A program made the translations under genes and the position numbers. Source: Gammaproteobacteria bacterium (lineage in GTDB: Bacteria > Pseudomonadota > Gammaproteobacteria > Pseudomonadales > Azotimanducaceae). From it: a stretch of DNA of 53,992 bases. Positions 39,385 through 50,802 of this stretch are shown here, one piece after another (positions within the stretch are counted from its first letter, which is position 1; every line of letters begins with the position of its first letter). The DNA is taken from assembly GCA_028821405.1 (NCBI GenBank), contig JAPPGK010000075.1:1-53992 (forward strand), in the 5' to 3' direction. Below the pieces are notes generated by a model. The model ran no database searches. It had not been told where the DNA came from and saw only the letters and a list, made by a program, of their open reading frames with translations.

Positions 39385-40131
39385 ATGTACCGCGGACTGA
39401 CCGTGGGCGTTGCCATCCCCGCGCTGGACGAGGCGGCGTCCATCGGTTCCGTGGTCGGTGACCTTAAGGACCTGCGCAACGACGATGGCTCGGCGGTGAT
39501 CGACGACATCGTCGTCTGCGACAACGGCTCCCGGGATGCCACCGGCACCTGCGCCACCGAGGCCGGTGCCCGCGTCGTGCGAGAGGCGCGCAAGGGTTAC
39601 GGCAGCGCGTGCCTCGCCGCCATCGCCGAGCTTGAACGCACGGACGTCGTGTTGTTCACCGATGCCGATCACGCCTTCCACGCATCCCAGGCTTGCCGAT
39701 TGCTCGATGGCATTGCCGGCGGCGCGGATCTCGTGATCGGCTCACGGGCCTTGGGAGGCATGGATCCCGGCGCGATGTCCGCTACGCAGGTATTCGGCAA
39801 TCGGCTCGCCACCGCGCTGGTTCGCTGGCTTTGGGGGCAAAGCGTCACGGACTTGGGACCGTACCGCGCGATTCGCACCCAAGCCCTATCCAGTCTCGCC
39901 ATGCGCGATGCCACCTTCGGCTGGACGGTCGAAATGCAGGTCAAGGCCATCCAGCACGCCTTGCAGATCGTCGAAGTGCCCGTGGACACCCGGGTGCGCA
40001 TCGGCAAGTCGAAGATCAGCGGCACGGTACGCGGCGTTCTCGGTGCCGGCTTCGGTATTCTCTCGATGATCGCCAAGCTGCGCTGGCAGCAAGGAAACAA
40101 AACCCCACGGCTACAAGGGAGGAGGGTATGA
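39385..40131 (+). CDS. Family 2 glycosyltransferase (polyprenyl-phosphate-sugar synthase-like)
   Basis: A 248-residue GT-A-fold enzyme. VGVAIPALDEAASIGSVV opens the nucleotide-binding domain, and VVCDNGSRDAT follows. The metal-binding signature is FTDADH (a DxD form with His instead of the usual Leu-Gln). GSRALGGMDPGAMSATQVFGN continues the dolichol-phosphate-mannose synthase-like pattern. No C-terminal transmembrane segments are present, so it would be a soluble or peripheral enzyme. It may charge a polyprenyl phosphate with mannose or glucose; this is inferred. Its stop overlaps the DUF547 ATG (ATGA), tying the two together. Confidence 0.85.
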   Translation: MYRGLTVGVAIPALDEAASIGSVVGDLKDLRNDDGSAVIDDIVVCDNGSRDATGTCATEAGARVVREARKGYGSACLAAIAELERTDVVLFTDADHAFHASQACRLLDGIAGGADLVIGSRALGGMDPGAMSATQVFGNRLATALVRWLWGQSVTDLGPYRAIRTQALSSLAMRDATFGWTVEMQVKAIQHALQIVEVPVDTRVRIGKSKISGTVRGVLGAGFGILSMIAKLRWQQGNKTPRLQGRRV

Positions 40132-40961
40132 CGTCGCGACTTGCAGTCCGACTGGTGTCGACCTTGGCGATATCCGCCTGTGCAATGGCGGTTCACGGCG
40201 CGGCCCCGCCGGAGCTGATTCCGATGTGGAACGCGAGCGACGAGTCCAGCACGGCGACCATCGACCACGGGCCCTGGCAGGAGATCCTGGACGCATACTT
40301 GAAGGAGCACCCCTCCGGGATCAACCGATTCGACTACGCCGCGCTCAAGGCCAACTCGGACCATCGCCAGAAGCTGACCTCGTATTTGATGGGGTTGACG
40401 CAACTCGATCCCCGAACGCATTCCCGGGACGAGCAGAAGGCCTACTGGATCAACCTCTACAACGGCCTGACGGTGCACGTGATCGTCGGGCGGTATCCGG
40501 TGGATTCGATCCGGGACATCAAGAGCGGCCTGCTCACCCCGGGTCCCTGGGAGATGGAGTTGATCACCATCCAAGGTCAGAAGCTCACCCTCGACAACAT
40601 CGAGCACGGCATCCTGCGCCCGATCTGGAAAGATCCCCGCATCCACTACGCGGTCAACTGCGCAAGCATCGGCTGCCCGAACCTCGCGCCGGAAGCCTAC
40701 CGGCCGGACAACCTCGAACGGCTCCTGGAGAACGGCGCCCGGGAGTACGTCAACCATCCGCGGGGAATGAGCGTCGACGATGGCGACCTGGTGCTATCCA
40801 GCATCTACGACTGGTTCAAGGTGGATTTCGGCGACACCGACGAAGGGGTCTTTGCCCATCTACGCCAATACGCCACGCCGGAGAACGCCCAGATGCTGGA
40901 AGGCCACGACGACTTCGATGACGACTACGACTGGGCGCTCAACGCGCCGGACGCGCCGTGA
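40128..40961 (+). CDS. DUF547-domain exported protein
   Basis: A 277-residue protein with a signal peptide (about residues 1-25, ending VHGA) and one DUF547 domain. The signature regions KAYWINLYNGLTVHVIVGRY, HYAVNCASIGCPNLAPEAY and SSIYDWFKVDFG are clear. The Cys-containing NCASIGCP is part of the catalytic-looking site of the family, whose biochemical role is unknown. ATG 40128 has AGGGAGGAGG just upstream, one of the strongest ribosome sites in the window. The C-terminus is very acidic. It overlaps both neighbours (GT2 and TVP38), a compact three-gene unit. Confidence 0.88.
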   Translation: MTSRLAVRLVSTLAISACAMAVHGAAPPELIPMWNASDESSTATIDHGPWQEILDAYLKEHPSGINRFDYAALKANSDHRQKLTSYLMGLTQLDPRTHSRDEQKAYWINLYNGLTVHVIVGRYPVDSIRDIKSGLLTPGPWEMELITIQGQKLTLDNIEHGILRPIWKDPRIHYAVNCASIGCPNLAPEAYRPDNLERLLENGAREYVNHPRGMSVDDGDLVLSSIYDWFKVDFGDTDEGVFAHLRQYATPENAQMLEGHDDFDDDYDWALNAPDAP

Positions 40962-41653
40962 AGCGCAACCAGGTCATCCTGCTCGGCGCCATCGTCGTCC
41001 TGGTGGCCCTGTTCTTCGTCTTCGACCTAGGCCGCTACCTCAACCTCGAGTACTTCCAGGCGCAACGATCCGTCGTCGTCGGCCTCTACCAGGAAAACAC
41101 GCTGGCGTTCATCGTGGCGTTCATGGCGATCTACATCGCGATGGCCGCCCTGTCGCTTCCCGGCGCCACCATCATGACGCTTGCCGCCGGTGCGGTCTTC
41201 GGCCTGGCGGTCGGCCTCGTGCTGGTGTCGTTCGCTAGCACGATCGGCGCAACACTCGCCTGCCTGCTGGCAAGGTACTTGTTCCGGGACGCCGTGCAGA
41301 ACCGCTTCGGGAAGTACCTCGCCAGGATCAACGAGGGGGTGGAGAAGGACGGGGCATTCTATCTCTTCGCCATGCGACTCGTTCCCGCTATCCCCTTTTT
41401 CGTCATCAACCTCGCCATGGCTTTGACGCCGATACGCCTCTGGACGTTCTACTGGGTGAGTCAGATCGGCATGCTGGCAGGTACCGCCGTATACGTGAAT
41501 GCCGGCAAGGAGATCGGCCAGTTGGAGTCGCTCTCGGGAATCCTGTCGCCCACGCTGGTGATTTCGTTCGTCCTGCTCGGTGTATTCCCGTTCATCGCCA
41601 AGAAGGCGCTCAATCTGATCTCCAAGCGGTTCGGCAAGGGCGAACAGGGCTAG
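40958..41653 (+). CDS. TVP38/TMEM64 (DedA-like) membrane protein
   Basis: A 231-residue polytopic inner-membrane protein. The SNARE-associated/VTT domain is recognised by LPGATIMTLAAGAVFG and a GATLACLLARYLFRD re-entrant region. FYLFAMRLVPAIPFFVINLA, with the conserved Arg, and INLAMALTPIRLWTFYW follow. DedA/TVP38 proteins are implicated in lipid carrier or phospholipid flipping; a role with the adjacent GT2 (which would make polyprenyl-phosphate sugars) is attractive but inferred. GTG 40958 overlaps the DUF547 stop (GTGA). Confidence 0.9.
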   Translation: MKRNQVILLGAIVVLVALFFVFDLGRYLNLEYFQAQRSVVVGLYQENTLAFIVAFMAIYIAMAALSLPGATIMTLAAGAVFGLAVGLVLVSFASTIGATLACLLARYLFRDAVQNRFGKYLARINEGVEKDGAFYLFAMRLVPAIPFFVINLAMALTPIRLWTFYWVSQIGMLAGTAVYVNAGKEIGQLESLSGILSPTLVISFVLLGVFPFIAKKALNLISKRFGKGEQG

Positions 41654-41854
41654 CCTCGCGGCACCACTTCGTGATTGCCTTCGGCGGCGGCGTGCTCGTC
41701 GGTACTGATCGCCGTGGTGTGGTCCGGCCAGGCGCGTTGTCGCGACTTGTCGCAGAGCGCCTCGTCGGGAACAATCTGGACGGTGGCGGTTCTCCCACTC
41801 AAGTCCTAAGCTACGCCTCGTCGTGTGAACAGGAAGGGCAGTGCCCGTCTGCCG

Positions 41855-42820
41855 ATGAACATAGAGCCGGTCGAAGACAAGGTGTTCGGTGCCGTGGTCA
41901 CGAACGTATCGCTCGGGAGCGTGACGGACGAACAATTCGCGACCCTCAAGGCGGCATTCCTGGAGTTCGGGTTCCTCTTCTTTCCGGGGCAATTCCTCTC
42001 CGATGAAGAGAACGTCGCCTTCGGCAAGCGCTTCGGCGAGCTCGAGTTCGGCGCCAACCCGATGTCCAACCAGGAGAAGCTAGGCGACGGACGCTTTGGC
42101 AAGATCTTCGGTATCGACACCCAGCGCATGCGCTCCAATGTCGGCAACGAGGCCTGGCATACCGACTCCACCTACAAGCCGATCAGCAGCAAGTGCGGCA
42201 TGCTGTCCGCGGTCGCAGTTCCCAAGACCGGCGGCGAAACGGAGCTTGCCGACCTGCGCGCCGGATACGCGGCCCTCGACGAAGCCACCAAGGATCGCAT
42301 CGAGGGTCTGAGTGCCTACCACTCGACCCAGTACTCCCAAGCCAACGATGTCGGCGATTTTCCACCCCAGAACCCGGAAGGCATCTACCACGGCGAGGCC
42401 TATCTGCGGCCCTTGGTCAAAGTGCATCCCGACACGGGCGTCAAGAACCTGTTCGTCGGCCGCCACGCGTTCGGCATACCGGGGCTCGAGCGCAGTGAGA
42501 GCAAACGACTGATCAAGTCGCTAGTGGCGTTCGCCGTTTCGGACCCGGCACGCGTCTACACCCACCGCTGGCAACCCGGCGACACCCTGTTCTGGGACAA
42601 CCGAGCCATCCTGCACCGGGCCCAACCCTACGACTACGCCGAGCCAAGGGTGCTCATCGGCACCCGAATCGCCGGCGAACCCGAAAGCGAACTCGCGTAC
42701 TACCCGTCCGATCCCGAGGCCGAAGCCGGTCGCGAAGCTCTCAAGGCGGAACTGGACTTGCTGCGTAGCGAAACAGCGGACCGACGATACGGGGGAACCA
42801 CCGCCACCCGCGTTGCGTAG
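41855..42820 (+). CDS. TauD/TfdA-family Fe(II)/2-oxoglutarate dioxygenase
   Basis: A 321-residue non-haem iron dioxygenase. The iron ligands are the His and Asp of AWHTDSTYK and the distal His of DNRAILHRAQPY; the 2OG-binding Arg lies in RVLIGTRIAGE. The family includes taurine, 2,4-D and other small-substrate oxygenases; the substrate here is not evident. ATG 41855 (MNIEPVEDKVFGAVV) is the start that matches relatives; GTG 41825 is open too. No transporter genes for taurine are adjacent. It is convergent with the AlbA_2 gene. Confidence 0.92.
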   Translation: MNIEPVEDKVFGAVVTNVSLGSVTDEQFATLKAAFLEFGFLFFPGQFLSDEENVAFGKRFGELEFGANPMSNQEKLGDGRFGKIFGIDTQRMRSNVGNEAWHTDSTYKPISSKCGMLSAVAVPKTGGETELADLRAGYAALDEATKDRIEGLSAYHSTQYSQANDVGDFPPQNPEGIYHGEAYLRPLVKVHPDTGVKNLFVGRHAFGIPGLERSESKRLIKSLVAFAVSDPARVYTHRWQPGDTLFWDNRAILHRAQPYDYAEPRVLIGTRIAGEPESELAYYPSDPEAEAGREALKAELDLLRSETADRRYGGTTATRVA

Positions 42821-42850
42821 GCGACACCTTCGAGACGACTGAAGCGGCGT

Positions 42851-44482
42851 TCACTTGCCGGAGTCCGTGAGTTGACGGGCGAGCGTCTCCCCAGCGAGCG
42901 TGCGACGGTACCGCTGGTTCCTGCTGGTGGGTTTGTCCGGCATGGTCATTTCGATGATGCCGGCTTTGAGTGCGGGCTTCAGATAGGTCTCCCTGAAGCT
43001 GCGTCGGTCCCGCAGGTTCAGTTCGGCCTGCAAACCGGCACGACTCATTTCGCTTTGCAGCGTTCGGACTAGCCGCTCGACGCATCGAGCTACTTGAGGG
43101 GCATCTTGGGGGGTGTCATGGCGATCTTGGGGGGTGTCATGGGGGGTGTGGATTGAGTTCTCGTTGTTTTTCAGTTGCTTATCTTGTTCACTAAACTGTT
43201 CGCGGACGGTCTCGTCCGTCAGCGGAAACGCCGTGTGCACAGGTAGCCGGACGCGAAACCAGGTGCGATCCTCGTCGCTCTCGAAGCTCGGCGCGGGAGA
43301 GCCATTGTCGCGCATGGCGCGGAGTATTTTCGGCACACCGGTGGAACGGCCCTCCGCGAGGTCAAGCTCTTTCAGAAACTCGCCGATCCGCCGGTTGCGG
43401 TAGCGACGGCTCACCGCCTCGCCCCGCTGTAGATCCGCCATACGGATCGAGCGATCCGCACCCGGATAGCTGAGGACCAGCAACTCCTCCGGCGTGACCC
43501 GCACCTCCACCGGTTCGCGTTCCTCGTAGGAGCGGTGGTAGATGGCGTTGCCGAGGGCCTCCTCGATCGCAGCCACAGGGAAGTTACAGAACCGCTCGGC
43601 TTCGGGCTTGTGGGGGTGCTTGACGACCGCCTCCTTCACGTAGTTGCGCTCGATGTAGCTCACCGCATCGCGGAGGATTGCCGCCAGTGGCCCGCGAAAC
43701 TCCTTCTCCTCGAAATAGTCGCCGCCGGGGCCGTCGGGAAACCAGACCACATCGATCTGCGTCGCGGGGAAGAACTCGTGCGGACGGTCGTTGAAGAACA
43801 GGAGGCCAACGTTCTTGGGGAACAGGGCTTCCGGGGGACCGCCGACGATGTTCAAGCGTCGTCCCAGAACGTCCATCGACAGCCCGGCCACTTCCTGCAG
43901 AAGATCGCTGCCGACATCCTGCAGGTGTTGCTGAATCAGCCGGAAGGAGAGATCGTCCAACGAGGCGTTTCGGTGGTAGCGGTCGTCGAACGGCACCGTC
44001 GCGGCCAATCCGAGCAACTCGCGCTCGTCCTCCCCACGCGCCCGTACCGTGCTGCTGTGCCTGCGGATGAAGTAGGCCCACTCGCGGCTACTCGCAGAGA
44101 GTCTGACTTTCGTTCGGTACGGCCGCGTTTCGCCGCCGGGTGCATAAAGCACGAGGATCGTCCTGCCGTCGACATCGTGGACCGCCGTCAGTGGATGGTA
44201 GGGCGGCTGAATCGCCGAGTTGCCCAGGTTGAGCAACGCCTTCTGTATGCCGTCGATGGCAGCCGGGTCCAACCCCTTCGGCGGCAACACCGGTCGACCG
44301 TCGCGTTCCTCCACGCCCAGCACGACGTAGCCGCCGCCGAGATTGTGGAAATCGTTGGCAAACGCTCCGAGCGTCGCCAAGACGCTTTGCGGGTTCCACC
44401 CGGCCTTGTACTCGATGCGCTCGCCCTCGATGGTACGCCGATGCAACAGGCTGTCGATGTTGATGGGAAGGGCGAGTGTCAT
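42851..44482 (-). CDS. Schlafen AlbA_2 domain / GHKL-type ATP-binding regulator
   Basis: A 543-residue protein. The N-terminal AlbA_2 domain (residues about 10-140) has RIEYKAGWNPQSVLATLGAF and NLGGGYVVLGVEERDG. The middle (about 310-410) has an HATPase_c_4-type region, FPVAAIEEALGNAIYHRSY and LSYPGADRSI. A linker (about 435-465) contains HDTPQD-type repeats, and the C-terminal part looks like a winged-helix domain. Proteins of this type are annotated as transcriptional regulators or RecG-C-terminal-like; some occur near defence genes. I see no partner here. ATG 44482 lacks a good Shine-Dalgarno. Confidence 0.82.
   Translation of the reverse strand: MTLALPINIDSLLHRRTIEGERIEYKAGWNPQSVLATLGAFANDFHNLGGGYVVLGVEERDGRPVLPPKGLDPAAIDGIQKALLNLGNSAIQPPYHPLTAVHDVDGRTILVLYAPGGETRPYRTKVRLSASSREWAYFIRRHSSTVRARGEDERELLGLAATVPFDDRYHRNASLDDLSFRLIQQHLQDVGSDLLQEVAGLSMDVLGRRLNIVGGPPEALFPKNVGLLFFNDRPHEFFPATQIDVVWFPDGPGGDYFEEKEFRGPLAAILRDAVSYIERNYVKEAVVKHPHKPEAERFCNFPVAAIEEALGNAIYHRSYEEREPVEVRVTPEELLVLSYPGADRSIRMADLQRGEAVSRRYRNRRIGEFLKELDLAEGRSTGVPKILRAMRDNGSPAPSFESDEDRTWFRVRLPVHTAFPLTDETVREQFSEQDKQLKNNENSIHTPHDTPQDRHDTPQDAPQVARCVERLVRTLQSEMSRAGLQAELNLRDRRSFRETYLKPALKAGIIEMTMPDKPTSRNQRYRRTLAGETLARQLTDSGK
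43101..43142 (-). repeat. Two tandem 21-bp units inside the AlbA_2 gene
   Basis: Two 21-bp units (43101-43121, 43122-43142) differ at two positions and are followed by a partial third unit. In the minus-strand frame they encode a repeated HDTPQDx segment in the linker between the ATP-binding and C-terminal domains. Length variation by slippage would keep the frame (21 = 7 codons). Confidence 0.8.
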
Positions 44483-44619
44483 GGCGGAGTCCCGGCACGG
44501 GCCCTTTGTCGCGTATCCCTGCCGGTTTGGTCGTCCTGGATCATTACAACGCTCTCAAGCACCCCTTGCATCCCAGCCTAGGCTATACCTCATCAGGTGC
44601 CGGCATTCTGAAGCGTCGA

Positions 44620-45093
44620 TCAGATGTGCCGAACCGTGTCGACCTCGTACTCCCGGCGACCCTGGGGCGTTTCGACGACCAGAGTATCGCCCTCGGACTT
44701 GCCGATCATGGCGCGGGCCAAGGGCGACATGATCGAGATCTTGTCTTCCTTTAGGTCCGCTTCGTCCTCGCCGACGATCTTGTAGCGGACCTCTCCGTCC
44801 GTCTCCAAGTCGACCAGCGTAACCGTTGCGCCGAATACGACGTTCCCGGTCGCCGGGATCTTGGCGATGTCGATGATCTGGGCATCACCGAGCCGTGCCT
44901 CAATGAGTCGGATGCGCGCCTCGGCAAGCCCCTGTTGATCCTTCGCGGCGTGATACTCCGCGTTCTCGCGCAGATCGCCGTGCTCCCGCGCTTCGCCGAT
45001 GGCCTTGACGATCCGCGGCCGCACGACCTTCCTCAAGTGCGCAAGCTCTTCGCGCAGCTTCTCAGCACCTTCGACGGTCATGGGCGTCGGCAT
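44620..45093 (-). CDS. greA: Transcription elongation factor GreA
   Basis: Binds the RNA polymerase secondary channel and stimulates cleavage of backtracked RNA. The N-terminal coiled coil carries [18 protein letters not shown] with the conserved acidic tip (Asp/Glu), and the C-terminal FKBP-like domain includes [17 protein letters not shown]. 157 residues, typical. ATG 45093 or ATG 45081 may start it. It is downstream of carB in this order, as in carA-orf-carB-greA of Pseudomonas, but here a phosphotransferase gene and a short repeat separate them. Confidence 0.97.
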   Translation of the reverse strand: MPTPMTVEGAEKLREELAHLRKVVRPRIVKAIGEAREHGDLRENAEYHAAKDQQGLAEARIRLIEARLGDAQIIDIAKIPATGNVVFGATVTLVDLETDGEVRYKIVGEDEADLKEDKISIMSPLARAMIGKSEGDTLVVETPQGRREYEVDTVRHI

Positions 45094-45248
45094 GGTCAGA
45101 CTTCCGCTAACGACATTTGGTAGACCAGGGCACGCGAGGTACGCCTTCTAACGGACGACGCAAACGACATCCAACTGGCCGGCCAAACGTGGTGTAGCAC
45201 ACTTTGGGGCGAAGCGCACTTGCCCTCGGCGCGTGGCGGTGTCGGATC

Positions 45249-45327
45249 GTAGGGGACGGGCTTGTCCCGTCCCGTGCACGACCAAGCCGCAGACCACGAT
45301 GCGGGCAACCACAAGGGTCGCCCCTAC
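45249..45327. repeat. GTAGGGG-ended short dispersed repeat with internal hairpins
   Basis: A 79-bp segment begins GTAGGGG and ends CCCCTAC (inverted ends, 7 bp). It contains an 8-bp perfect hairpin (45253-45273, GGGACGGG / CCCGTCCC with loop CTTGT) and a second imperfect one near the right end. Minus-strand motif GTAGGGGCGACCCTTGTGG is, from memory, a common intergenic repeat in many genomes. Its right end gives the TAG stop of the phosphotransferase gene. Mobility is not shown. The rest of the 45094-45323 gap holds no gene. Confidence 0.65.
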
Positions 45328-46223
45328 GGGCCGTTGTTCTGGGCGAGGCGACGAAGGATTGCGGCTCCGACGGCGGCATGACGCGGATGGTCCATCAAGC
45401 CCGTGTCGAGCAGCAAGACGCCGAACAGGATCGCCCAACCCATCGCCCGCGCCCGCATGTGGTCGTCGACAGGTCCGTAGGCTGCGAGTGCCCGTTCCCG
45501 TGTCGGCGCGTCGAACAGCATCCAGAACGCTGCCAGGTCCGTGGCCACATCGCCGGCGGTCAGGTCGCCCCAGTCGATGACGCCGGTGATCCGTCCACGT
45601 CTGACAAGGATGTTCAATGGATGCAGGTCGCCATGCAGCCACAGCCGCTCGGTGCCCGGCGATGCCGCCAAGGCGTCGTGCCAAGCCGCGCGAACCGCCG
45701 GGGTGATGGCATCCGTCGCCCGAGCAAGTCGTTCCATGCGTTCGCCAAAGGGATCGGCGCGCGTCGCCAATGGAACCCCGCGGACTGGATTGACCCGTGC
45801 GCCAGCCGGTGGCGCTCGATGCAGGCAAGACAGGAACGAGGCCAGCCGCCGGCCTGCATCCGAATTCGGCGGTGATCGGTCGGCACCCTCTCCAGGCAGC
45901 CAGCGGACGATGCTCCAAGGCCAGGGATAGTCCTTGGACGGTCGGCCCACGTGAATCGGCACGGGCACGTCGATCGGAAGCCGCAGAGACAGTTCAGGCA
46001 ACCAGCGCTGCTCCTCTTCGATCAGGATCGCGGCGATTGCCCGGCGCGGAAGACGTACCAGCAAGTCGGTGCCCAACCGCATCATGACGTTGTCCCAGCC
46101 GCTGCCGATAGGCCGAATCCGGTACGACGCGTATCCGGGAACCTGTGTCCGCACCAGCGACCGGACGAGCGCGACGTCGATGGGTATTTCCGCCGGCGGC
46201 GTGCCGACCGGGTTGTCGAGCAT
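45324..46223 (-). CDS. Aminoglycoside phosphotransferase-family kinase
   Basis: A 299-residue APH/ChoK-like kinase fold. The catalytic loop is LWLHGDLHPLNILV (HxDxxxxN) and the metal-binding loop GVIDWGD. An N-terminal lobe with the ATP-binding Lys region is less clear. Such proteins act on small molecules (macrolides, homoserine, hydroxyurea-like compounds) and need not confer resistance. ATG 46223 directly follows the carB stop (no gap), so it is in the car transcript. Its TAG stop (45324-45326) lies in the GTAGGGG repeat, so the last residues may have been reshaped by it. Confidence 0.85.
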   Translation of the reverse strand: MLDNPVGTPPAEIPIDVALVRSLVRTQVPGYASYRIRPIGSGWDNVMMRLGTDLLVRLPRRAIAAILIEEEQRWLPELSLRLPIDVPVPIHVGRPSKDYPWPWSIVRWLPGEGADRSPPNSDAGRRLASFLSCLHRAPPAGARVNPVRGVPLATRADPFGERMERLARATDAITPAVRAAWHDALAASPGTERLWLHGDLHPLNILVRRGRITGVIDWGDLTAGDVATDLAAFWMLFDAPTRERALAAYGPVDDHMRARAMGWAILFGVLLLDTGLMDHPRHAAVGAAILRRLAQNNGP

Positions 46224-49468
<3,245 letters not shown>

Positions 49469-49469
<1 letters not shown>

Positions 49470-50590
49470 CAGGCGTCGTCCCGCATCATTCCGACAAAGC
49501 GGTCGAACAGGTAGCCGCAGTCGTGGGGCCCCGGACTGGCCTCCGGGTGCCCTTGGAACCCGAACGCGGGCATGTCGGTACAACGGATGCCTTGGACGGT
49601 GCCGTCAAAAAGGGACCGGTGGGTGACCTCGACGTTGTTGGGGAGGGACTCACCGTCCACAGCGAAACCGTGGTTCTGGCTGGTGATGACGACCGCGCCA
49701 GTGGCGACATCCTTGACCGGATGATTGGCACCGTGGTGGCCGAAGGGCATCTTCACCGTCCGCCCGCCACAGGCCAGCGCGAGTAGCTGGTGGCCAAGAC
49801 AGATGCCGAATACCGGCAAACCTTCGCCGAGTACCTCGCGGATTGCCGCGATGGCGTAGTCGCAGGGTTCGGGGTCACCGGGTCCATTGGACAGAAAGAC
49901 CCCGTCCGGCAATAGGTCGAGTGCTTCCTCGGCCGGGGTCTGCGCGGGGACGACCGTCACCTTGCAGCCACGGTCCACCAGCATCCTCAGGATGTTGCGC
50001 TTGACGCCGAAGTCGTAGGCCACGACATGCCGGGGGCGCTGGCCGTTCGCCGTGCCGTAGCCGCTTCCCAGCGTCCAGCCGCCGCCATCCCACGGACCGA
50101 CTTCCGGCCGGCTAACGACCTTCGCCAAGTCCATGCCTGCCAGGCCGGGAAACGCCCGGGCCTGGGCCAAAGCCGCATCCGGGTCGATGTCCCCGGTCGC
50201 GATGCATCCCGCCATCGCGCCCTTCTCCCGGATCAGCCGCGTCAGGCGTCGCGTGTCCAAATCCGCGATGGCCACGACTCCCGAGTCGCGTAGGTACCGC
50301 GGCAACGGCACCTGGGCCCGCCAATTCGAGTGGGCCGTTGGGCAGTCCCGGATCACCAAACCCGCCGCCCAAACCTGCGCCGACTCCGTGTCCTCGACGT
50401 TGACGCCGGTGTTGCCGATGTGGGGATAGGTGAGCGTGACGATCTGCTGCGCATACGACGGATCCGTCAGGATTTCCTGGTAGCCGGTCATCGCGGTGTT
50501 GAACACCACCTCGCCAACGGCGGTACCCGGCGCACCGATGCCGGTACCGCGGAACAGACTGCCGTCCTCCAGCATCAACAGCGCGGTCAT
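49469..50590 (-). CDS. carA: Carbamoyl-phosphate synthase small subunit
   Basis: Class I glutaminase that supplies ammonia to CarB. The catalytic Cys is in [16 protein letters not shown] and the His-Glu pair in [13 protein letters not shown]. The N-terminal domain has the usual [22 protein letters not shown] 50590 (373 residues) is chosen; AGGA lies 7 nt upstream. An open frame to 50629 is upstream leader. A terminator-like hairpin lies about 50 nt before it, suggesting attenuation of the operon. Confidence 0.98.
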
Positions 50591-50640
50591 GCCATTCCTA
50601 TCCGAGGGGTCCCAAGGCGAACGACACACCCCAAATCGTG

Positions 50641-50666
50641 AAAAAGCCGCGACACTGCCGCGGCTT
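50641..50666 (-). terminator. Terminator-like hairpin in the carAB leader (possible attenuator)
   Basis: On the minus strand AAGCCGCG pairs with CGCGGCTT around a 7-nt loop and runs into TTTTT (plus-strand As 50641-50645). It sits between the TonB-domain gene and carA. A short upstream segment (50696-50701 on the plus strand) can pair with the 5' side of the hairpin (CTGCCG/CGGCAG), a possible competing fold. It could be the terminator of the upstream gene, or control carAB. Both are unproven. Confidence 0.6.
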
Positions 50667-50802
50667 CAGCCCGGACGAGAAAGCAACGCGCCAGACGGCA
50701 GCGCGGTAGACGATCGAAAAGAAAACTTAACAGCCCAAGTCCGGGAACTTGAGCGGCGATTCTAGCAGACTGCCGGGCGTGGGGCGTCAGAACGACGAGG
50801 AC

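Noticed and set aside
41806-44600. Similar 23-base strings near 41806 and 44578 (CCTAnGCTAnnCCTCnTC)
   Set aside because: About six mismatches and no extended similarity on either side; chance similarity cannot be excluded.
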